A program made the position numbers and the translations under genes. This document shows, in pieces, positions 57,992 through 64,000 of a stretch of 64,000 nt of DNA (within the stretch, counting starts at the first letter, position 1; every line of letters begins with the position of its first letter). The notes beneath the pieces were generated by a model. That model was not told the DNA's origin. It saw only the letters and a list, made by a program, of their open reading frames with translations, and ran no database searches. Where the stretch lies: positions 15,016,392-15,080,391 of the forward strand of contig NC_067203.1 in assembly GCF_026262505.1 (NCBI RefSeq). The letters are read 5' to 3'. This DNA is from Trichomonas vaginalis G3 (lineage: Eukaryota > Parabasalia > Trichomonadida > Trichomonadidae).

Positions 57992-59069
57992 TTAATGTTT
58001 TTTACGGATGGAAATGAACTGGATATCGTCTGAGTCTTCGCTTGTTTCCTCCTCCTCTTCTTCTTCGTCCGAATTGTCTTCATCTTCACAATAACCAGAT
58101 AAGAAGATGGTTATTGTGGTTTGTTCTGGTTTTTTGAGAAGCATTTTGGCTGTGCCAGTAAAAACGAACTCAAGATTTTGATAGAATTGTCTGCTTGAGT
58201 GAGTGAATTTGCATACTGTAAGTGGCATTGCAACTCGGTTTGCTTGAACAGATATTATTGAAACTTCTTCTCCATCTGGTATCCGTTCAGGAATCTCTAA
58301 AGCGGCTGTTGTTATAATATGCATATTGTTTTCGTAATGCAATTTTGGATATATTTCGAATGGATGTGCAGCTACACCAGCTGGAGCAACAATGGAAAGA
58401 TTCCAGGAGAAAGAACCGCGTTTGTTTTCATCTTCTTTCCAATTGTAAGTTAAAGGATAAGGACGAAAGTCGTTGAGTGTTTCATATAGCTGTTCTCTTA
58501 AGTTTGGTTCACAGCAAATAATGAACTCGTCAATTGCTTGAAGAGATATCATAGTTGAAACATAAGGCAAATTCGACAAGAAAAAGTCAACCATTACTGT
58601 CGGGTTTTGAACTTTGTTTTCTAATGTTTCGACTGGTTTTATTATACTTTTGAAATATCTATCATAGTCATTGTTGTCTGTTAAGGACAAATTGTTTGGA
58701 TAAGCTGCAATGAGTCTTCTATATCTTGCTTCTGTTGTTGAGAATGAGAAGACACCTTCTGGTTCTGTAGGAGTGTAAGTTTTTAGTTGAACTTTGCGTA
58801 TGTTTGGTGTCTGATTTGAGTCTGATTGGACTGAAACAACTTGAGCTTCTGTAGTTTGTTGTGTTATTGTTTGTTCTGAAGGTTGCTCTGATGTTTGTTC
58901 GACTTCTACAGTTTCTTTTGGTTGAATTTGAGCTTCAATTTGTGTCTGATTGGACTGAAACCTGTGTAACCTCTTTGGACATACTAGTAAAGTATGAGGA
59001 TATAAGTGTTTGACCTTTAAAGAGCTTTTGTAAAGAATTGTCAGTCATGCTACTACTGTGGTCTTGCAT
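57992..59069 (-). CDS. conserved hypothetical protein with acidic tail; probable frameshift near its N-terminus
   Basis: The likely start is ATG at 59069 (MQDHSSSMTDNSLQKLF), with an initiator TCATTT 11 nt upstream. This frame stops at 58935 after VTQVSVQSDTN, while the main part continues in another phase from about 58950 (IEAQIQPKETVEV) to the stop at 57992. A one-step frameshift is the simplest reading. VSVQSDSN recurs about 35 residues later (AQVVSVQSDSNQTP), so the region is internally duplicated. The body (about 100-330) is alpha/beta with FSWNLSIVAPAGVAAHPFEI and ends in an acidic run (NSDEEEEEEETSEDSDD) then a basic tip, as in histone chaperones; family not recognised. Without the frameshift, about 355 codons. 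Confidence 0.6.
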
Positions 59070-59076
59070 TAGACAA

Positions 59077-59082
59077 AAATGA
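59077..59082 (-). promoter_or_regulatory. initiator element (TCATTT)
   Basis: TCATTT on the minus strand, presumed +1 A at 59080, 11 nt before the ATG at 59069. It matches the trichomonad Inr and has the same spacing as the one before 25303. It supports the N-terminal frame as the true start. Confidence 0.55.
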
Positions 59083-59132
59083 ACTGACCAGAAGTTTGTG
59101 GAAAATGAATATTGAATAAAAACAGTTTTCGT

Positions 59133-59275
59133 CAACGGAGACCCCTCTATTTTTTTATTTTATTTAATAGTTACCGTTGGAAAACCGTTCCATCTCAAAT
59201 ATTAAATGAACTATAAACGTTTTTTGTTTTCTATATATACTTTTTTGTTCAACGGTAAAACTTTTTACACAACGG
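59133..59275. promoter_or_regulatory. cluster of five Myb-type sites (CAACGG/CCGTTG)
   Basis: CAACGG at 59133, CCGTTG at 59174, CCGTT at 59185, CAACGG at 59250 and CAACGG at 59270, on both strands within 143 bp. YAACGG is the core recognised by Myb proteins, a large family in trichomonads with Myb-bound promoter motifs reported. The cluster lies between the host gene at 59069 and the first frames of the virus-like element, so it may serve either. Confidence 0.4.
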
Positions 59276-59635
59276 TTTTTGAGAGTCGTCGCCGGTGACT
59301 TTTTTGTAGAGCACTCAAAATAGTATAACTTTGTCCGGACAAGTAAGGGTCTATCGTCGCTACAGGAAAAGTTACAGGCGTTCCAAGGAAGTATACTTTG
59401 AGAAGCCTTTTCTCCCTTATAGAATGAGATAGGACGGTTATTTTACAAAACTGACAACACTTTGACCGAGTAGTTTTTTGTGCTGAACAAAAAGTGTCAT
59501 ATAAACATCTGTCAAAAACCGCTTTTTAACTTCACTTAAAATGCCACGTAAGCTACGTAAGAATATACGTAAGAGGAAGGAGCATTGAAACATCCAATAG
59601 TAAAACTGACACCACAACAACAGTTGCAACAACAA

Positions 59636-60091
59636 ATGATGAATGACCCCACTATGTTGCAACAAATGTCAAGCAACCCTATGCTTTTAAACCGAGTTAT
59701 TGGTGCACAGAGTGGAGGTTTAAGAGCGGCACTTTTAGCGAAAATGGCAGGCTATGGTGGAGCTGCAGACGGAACAGCTTATAACCCTCAAAGTCAAATG
59801 AATTTGAGTTCACTCAAAAATCAAATAACAGATGTCAAAAAGTCAAACATAGACATACAGAAACAAATAAGTGAAAACGAAAAGAAACTAGAATATGACA
59901 GACACACAAAGAAACTCAATGAGTTAAACGTAGAGAAAAAGAAGAAAGAAGAACAACTGAAAGAACTAAGTACAGAGGAATATGCGAAAAAAGTGTCAGA
60001 AAAAGCAGCAGAAGTAGCAAAAATGGAACAAGATGTTATAAATTTGAAAAACCATACTACTCAATATAAAGTACTGAAAGATGAAGAATAA
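59636..60091 (+). CDS. coiled-coil protein of the Polinton-type element
   Basis: About 150 aa from the ATG pair at 59636. The N-terminus is Met/Gln/Asn-rich with a glycine-rich turn (AKMAGYGGAADGTAYNP). Residues about 65-150 are one long charged coiled coil (KKLNELNVEKKKKEEQLKEL). Probably a structural or accessory virion-type protein given its place just before the capsid genes. No homology recognised. The frame is open some 20 codons upstream without an ATG. Confidence 0.55.
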   Translation: MMNDPTMLQQMSSNPMLLNRVIGAQSGGLRAALLAKMAGYGGAADGTAYNPQSQMNLSSLKNQITDVKKSNIDIQKQISENEKKLEYDRHTKKLNELNVEKKKKEEQLKELSTEEYAKKVSEKAAEVAKMEQDVINLKNHTTQYKVLKDEE

Positions 60092-60114
60092 AACAAAAAG
60101 CCCTGAAGACATAT

Positions 60115-62787
60115 ATGGATAGCGATGAGTATAAAAAAGAAGTTGAAGCAAATGTAAAGGCAGAAAAACTTTTACAGTTGCAAAACCAAACCGTACAGTA
60201 TGAAAACTTAGCACAAGAAAGTAAAAATAACGACGCAGCCATGCAAAAGGCAATGAAAAGCGCAGATATTATAAAAGCTAATAATGACTGGTTAGATGCC
60301 CAAGCCAACGCTAAAGCAGCCCAACTTATAGGGTCAATAAGGACAAAAATACAAGCGGATGAAGACAGTTCAAATGAAGCTTTAATGAATGCTGACTTTA
60401 AGAATGCCTTCGAAGCTCTTCATAGTAAGGTGAAACTAGTGAACGACTTCTCATCTGGAAAGAAACTGAAGTCTGAAGGTTTCGACAACGAGTTAAGAGA
60501 AGTAGCACAAAATATGACGAAAATAACAGATGCAGCAACGAGACAGGCAGTTCAAAGTGCCTATGACGCCGTTAGAGCAACTGTTGTGGAAAGTCAAGAA
60601 AAAGAGTTACAACAGACCAAAACAGACCTAGTAAATGCTTTCTTAAGAACGAAAAGTCAGGTAGGACATTATGCTGCAGATGGAACATATGTGCCAGCTG
60701 GTGGAACTTATATACCACCAAACCCTCCAAGAGAAGCACCTGCACCAGGACTACCTAAAACATTTACATCGTCACATGGACACAGACACAGGCATGCACC
60801 AAAACCAACACAACAACCAACAGTTCAAAATCCAGCACCACAACAACAACCAACAGTTCAAAATCCAGCACAGCAACCAACAGTTCAAAACCCTGCACCT
60901 GCACCACAACCAAAACCAGCAAAACAACCACCTCCACAACCAGCACAGCAACCAACAGTTCAAAACCCTGCACAGCAACCACAAACAGAGCAAAGACACA
61001 AAAGAAGTAGAGAACAAGGAAACCAAGAATTCTTAAAAATGCTTAAGGAAGATTATGGTTACCCAGATACTCTTGACTTTAGTGACAGATATAAAGAAGC
61101 TATTAGAAAGTTCAAGGAAGGAAATACTGACCCGAACCTATTTAGCTTTATGGTTCAGCACCAAATGGGATATAATCTCAAACCTGGAAAATACAAGCTC
61201 GCAAAGGGATATGATTTAATAGCATATCATCCAAATGACATGAATGAATTTACTCCGAGATATTTGGTGTCAGAGCTAAATGATAATTCAACTCTCTTCA
61301 TGAAACGCGTAAAAAATAGAGACGGAACGAAAGAAGAAAGGTTTATGAGTCCGGATGACTTAGATAGGGAACTTGTTAAAAACGGTCTCGGAATATATGA
61401 AATGCCAGCAGATGAGGTACAAGAAACTCCACAGGAAGAAGTTCAGATACAACCAGACATGGAAGAAATAGTTCAGCAACAACAGCTAGAAGAGCCTGAA
61501 GGAAACGAACAAGTCCCTCCTTTGGAAACTAACTTCACAGAACTAGATGAAGATTTGGAACAGCCGAAAAATCTTGACCCTCAACAAGTGTATGCGGAGA
61601 ATATGGAATCTTTCCAAGAGTCTAAGAAAAATTCGGCTGACATAGTAGAAGAATATCGAAAAATGTTCGCCGACATACAAAAGACTCCAACATCAGATGA
61701 AAATATTCAGCATAGAATGGAAGTACTGAAAGAAAATGTACGCAAATACAATAATCCTTTTTACTTACGACCATATAACGTTCAATCTTTGGCTGAACTC
61801 GGTGAAAATAAAAGGTTAAATTTCAACAAAACATATAGAAATGAAACATTGTTTAAAGTTCATTCAGAACCTAACCAATATGGAAACAAACCTACTTTTG
61901 TTTCTGCAGACTATGGAACTACAATGAGATGGGGTCATAAAGCTAATCCGGATAGGTGGTTCATAAACTTACAACCACAATTCCAAGAAGTTGTAGACGC
62001 AATGGAAGTGAATGGTGAACCAGATATAGCTGGTATTTTCAGCGCGGCTTTAATGCCATTGAAAGATATGAAACATGCAGATATTTTGGACCAGTATGAA
62101 ATGAACATGGCTGAAGGAAATATAACACCTGACGTTCTAGAACATTTATCTCAAAGAACTACACAGAACCATAGAGATGGTATATTTGGTGAAGAGTTTA
62201 GAAAGAAAGTTAGGGAGAGAGAAGGAAGAGAACCTATTGTACATGACCTTGCAAACAAAAGTTTGCAAAATGTCATAAAAACTTACTTTGCAGACAATGA
62301 ACTGAGAAGGGATGAATATTTAAGAAAACTCAAATGGACAGTACCAAATGAAATGTTAGTATTGAAAAACATGTTCCTTGACAAAATAAAACCAACTACA
62401 GAAATAAATGACGCAAGACTGAAACATTGGGTAAAAGCTTTCCCATTCACAAAAGATATTATTGGTAACATGGAAAGAAAACCAGAATGGCTACAAAAAC
62501 ATATATTTGGAAACGAGCTTATTCCATATGGACAAGCTCTGTTTGAAGAGCTTGAACCGGAAACTCAGGAAAGAGTCATGCAAACAATAAGCGAAGACTC
62601 AAATACAAACTATGACAAAATCTTTCTAGGATATAGGTTACCTGAGATGGGCGACCAGAGCCCAAAGGCAAAAAGGACATGGGAAATTTACAACATACTA
62701 GGTGAACATGAGGCAAAGATGCAACAACTTGAAGCAGAGGGCAAGTTACCAAAAGCGACACCAAAGAAGAAGAGTAGAACAAAGTGA
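60115..62787 (+). CDS. large putative structural protein of the Polinton-type element
   Basis: 890 aa. Residues 1-190 are helical coiled coil. Residues about 232-290 are a Pro/Gln-rich linker with four PTVQNPA repeats. About 300-420 is an alpha/beta part (GYPDTLDFSDRYKEAIRKF, YLVSELNDNSTLFMKRVKNR). An acidic Gln-rich stretch follows, and then a helical C-terminal half ending in a basic Lys-rich tip. No enzyme motif seen. Position directly before the capsid gene suggests a virion component, but its family is not known to me. Confidence 0.6.
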   Translation: MDSDEYKKEVEANVKAEKLLQLQNQTVQYENLAQESKNNDAAMQKAMKSADIIKANNDWLDAQANAKAAQLIGSIRTKIQADEDSSNEALMNADFKNAFEALHSKVKLVNDFSSGKKLKSEGFDNELREVAQNMTKITDAATRQAVQSAYDAVRATVVESQEKELQQTKTDLVNAFLRTKSQVGHYAADGTYVPAGGTYIPPNPPREAPAPGLPKTFTSSHGHRHRHAPKPTQQPTVQNPAPQQQPTVQNPAQQPTVQNPAPAPQPKPAKQPPPQPAQQPTVQNPAQQPQTEQRHKRSREQGNQEFLKMLKEDYGYPDTLDFSDRYKEAIRKFKEGNTDPNLFSFMVQHQMGYNLKPGKYKLAKGYDLIAYHPNDMNEFTPRYLVSELNDNSTLFMKRVKNRDGTKEERFMSPDDLDRELVKNGLGIYEMPADEVQETPQEEVQIQPDMEEIVQQQQLEEPEGNEQVPPLETNFTELDEDLEQPKNLDPQQVYAENMESFQESKKNSADIVEEYRKMFADIQKTPTSDENIQHRMEVLKENVRKYNNPFYLRPYNVQSLAELGENKRLNFNKTYRNETLFKVHSEPNQYGNKPTFVSADYGTTMRWGHKANPDRWFINLQPQFQEVVDAMEVNGEPDIAGIFSAALMPLKDMKHADILDQYEMNMAEGNITPDVLEHLSQRTTQNHRDGIFGEEFRKKVREREGREPIVHDLANKSLQNVIKTYFADNELRRDEYLRKLKWTVPNEMLVLKNMFLDKIKPTTEINDARLKHWVKAFPFTKDIIGNMERKPEWLQKHIFGNELIPYGQALFEELEPETQERVMQTISEDSNTNYDKIFLGYRLPEMGDQSPKAKRTWEIYNILGEHEAKMQQLEAEGKLPKATPKKKSRTK

Positions 62788-62908
62788 AAGTAGTGAAGAA
62801 GTAACTTCATCTAGTGAAAGTCGTGGCAATGAAGGAAAAAGAAGAGTTAAAGATTCAGTCAGGAAGAAAGTAAAGCTTGGTACGAGTGGGTTCTATTATG
62901 ACACATAA
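62708..62908 (+). CDS. small basic Ser-rich frame in the Polinton-type element
   Basis: 66 aa from ATG at 62708, overlapping the end of the preceding gene in another phase and ending 32 bp before the capsid start. Very basic N-terminus (KRHQRRRVEQ), then SESSEEVTSSSESRGNEGKR and a basic C-terminus. It could be a small DNA-packaging type protein, but the overlap makes chance possible. Confidence 0.35.
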   Translation: MRQRCNNLKQRASYQKRHQRRRVEQSESSEEVTSSSESRGNEGKRRVKDSVRKKVKLGTSGFYYDT

Positions 62909-62940
62909 ATCCAACTATTCTATATTTTTACCCATATGAA

Positions 62941-64000
62941 ATGTACGCCGCTCAGAATATAACGCCAACAGTTTTGGATGCCATGAACGGAAATGTTTCC
63001 GAATGGTATAACGAATGCGACAATGCCATTAGAAGGTCAGAAATAGTTCCTGGAACTTACGAATATACAACTGCTGTTTCTTACGGAAACGTAGGTGAGT
63101 TTGGAGAAGGTTCTTCAACAACAGTAGATATTGCTTGCGACAGGTTTCATATTATTTCTATTGACAACTCATTCTTATACGTGGAACAAGACATTGAAAT
63201 AAAACCTTCTGCCAAGTTGTCTGACAAGAAAGGTTGCAATGGAATTTTCTATGTCGGATACCAATATGCTCCAGAAGTTTTCATGGGATATAAGATATAT
63301 TCTAACTCTGACTTAGTTCAAACAGTAACATGGGCAAACTATGAATGGTTCGCTTTGAGAAACTCAGTACAACCACAAGCTAGAGAACAAACAGACCAGT
63401 ATGCAACTATTGAGAAAATAAGAAGACTTGACCCTAACGTTCCAGGAGTTTATGTTAACCTTTCTGGACAAACTGCAGCAGCAGTAACCAAAGTAAAACT
63501 GAAACTTAGAGTTCCTTTGTCATCTTTCCTCATCTTCAGGTTTTTAAGATACTTGCCAAACTGGGCAGGAAAAATTTCTATTGAACTTACTCCAAGCAAA
63601 AATAACTTAGTCATTGCACCAACACAAGACCCATTCAGCATTACTGTAGCTGGAACTGGTGGAGCCAAGTTCTGTGACTTTTGCAAAGACAGAGTTGACT
63701 TAGACTTTGGTTTCTCAAACCTCAACACTGAAGTAAACTATTATTTCAATGCTGCTGGAGATGCTTGGGACCCAGTTAAGTTCACATGCGAACAGTTTGA
63801 ATGCAAGAGAATAGAAAGCAGACTTGCCGGTTATATGTTGGACCCAGATATTTCAAATGCTTTAGCTGCCAAATATATTGCAGTTCCACTTATGTTCCCT
63901 ATACACCAAATATCTGTCAAAGACTTTGCAGGTGAAGTTGGAAACCAAAGTGCTGACCCAGGTGCAAGAACAGATATTGCTTTAACAACTGCAATGAAAC
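62941..64000 (+). CDS. double-jelly-roll major capsid protein of the Polinton-type element (3' end outside window)
   Basis: From ATG 62941 the frame stays open to the window edge, 353 codons. The protein is strand-rich throughout, with segments typical of Polinton/adenovirus-hexon-type double-jelly-roll capsid proteins: an N-terminal entry (MYAAQNITPTVLDAMNG), repeated beta-strands around VKLKLRVPLSSFLIFRFLRY and LPNWAGKISIELTPSKNNLV, and Trp/Phe-rich turns. Such capsids are usually about 500-600 aa, so a third or more lies beyond the window. Identification rests on fold-like pattern and genomic context. Confidence 0.65.
   Translation, partial: MYAAQNITPTVLDAMNGNVSEWYNECDNAIRRSEIVPGTYEYTTAVSYGNVGEFGEGSSTTVDIACDRFHIISIDNSFLYVEQDIEIKPSAKLSDKKGCNGIFYVGYQYAPEVFMGYKIYSNSDLVQTVTWANYEWFALRNSVQPQAREQTDQYATIEKIRRLDPNVPGVYVNLSGQTAAAVTKVKLKLRVPLSSFLIFRFLRYLPNWAGKISIELTPSKNNLVIAPTQDPFSITVAGTGGAKFCDFCKDRVDLDFGFSNLNTEVNYYFNAAGDAWDPVKFTCEQFECKRIESRLAGYMLDPDISNALAAKYIAVPLMFPIHQISVKDFAGEVGNQSADPGARTDIALTTAMK

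Larger units (their letters stand above)
59300..64000 (+). mobile_element. Polinton/Maverick-type virus-like element, left part (runs off the window)
   Basis: From about 59.3-59.5 kb to the right edge four plus-strand frames follow one another with little space and with a codon and word use unlike the host genes (many gaa/aca/ata, Gln- and Pro-rich proteins). The last is a double-jelly-roll major capsid protein. Mavericks with such capsid genes are abundant in T. vaginalis. A tiny basic frame (MPRKLRKNIRKRKEH) opens at 59541. The left terminal repeat and target duplication could not be recognised, so the left border is approximate; polymerase, integrase, ATPase and protease would lie beyond 64000. 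The frames in view look whole, suggesting a young insertion. Confidence 0.7.

Noticed and set aside
58962-58984. Possible 23-nt intron GTATGT...ACACAG on the minus strand in the acidic-tail gene
   Set aside because: Both ends resemble trichomonad splice sites and the length suits short introns, but removing 23 nt leads into the third frame, which stops soon. It does not join the two coding frames.

Overview
The window is nuclear DNA of a parabasalid protist, most likely Trichomonas vaginalis or a close sister. The reasons are AT-rich DNA with compact genes and no convincing introns, start codons that in three clear cases sit 5-11 nt behind a TCA(+1)YW initiator, two members of the DUF3447-plus-ankyrin family that is greatly expanded in this lineage, a Polinton/Maverick-type element at the right edge, and a large axonemal dynein.

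Layout. 1-5.5 kb: end of an AGC kinase, a CAMK-like kinase, a helical-repeat protein without a normal start codon, a tRNA-Ile with anticodon GAT, and a protein with two winged-helix-like segments. 5.5-11.1 kb: a DUF3447-ankyrin gene cut by one in-frame TGA, a remnant, a hairpin element, and two small genes. 11.1-22.8 kb: one 3,878-aa dynein heavy chain whose AAA1 site looks degenerate. 22.8-25.3 kb: gene-free, with a 252-bp MITE. 25.3-36.2 kb: a 1,190-codon gene with one in-frame TAA, a tail-anchored protein, an ankyrin/coiled-coil protein, a divergently transcribed pair, a TFIIH p62/Tfb1-like gene and a RING pseudogene. 36.4-50.8 kb: a frameshifted DUF3447-ankyrin gene, a BAR-SH3 protein, an SR-rich membrane protein, a PDI-like protein, an unknown gene, a MINDY-like deubiquitinase and an AP-2 alpha adaptin with one in-frame TAG. 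50.8-59.1 kb: mostly gene-free DNA with hairpins, a 1.05-kb inverted-repeat element, a proline-rich membrane protein and an acidic-tailed protein gene with a probable frameshift. About 59.3 kb to the edge: the left part of a Polinton/Maverick, ending in an open double-jelly-roll capsid gene.

The host genes form no operon. They fall into broad themes of signalling (kinases), membrane traffic and curvature (AP-2, BAR-SH3), flagellar motility (dynein), transcription (TFIIH subunit) and proteostasis (PDI, MINDY).

The strongest unexplained signal is a family of GC-rich hairpin arrays in AT-rich intergenic DNA. Three copies (8444-8556, 29000-29082, 57345-57546) share a CATTCTGGGAGA-type hairpin followed by a GACCAACAAGAGTG-type hairpin. 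Several unrelated short-loop hairpins lie in other gaps. The second theme is the number of otherwise intact genes with a single lesion (TGA, TAA, TAG, frameshifts). These may be recent pseudogenes, strain variants or assembly errors; sequence alone cannot decide.
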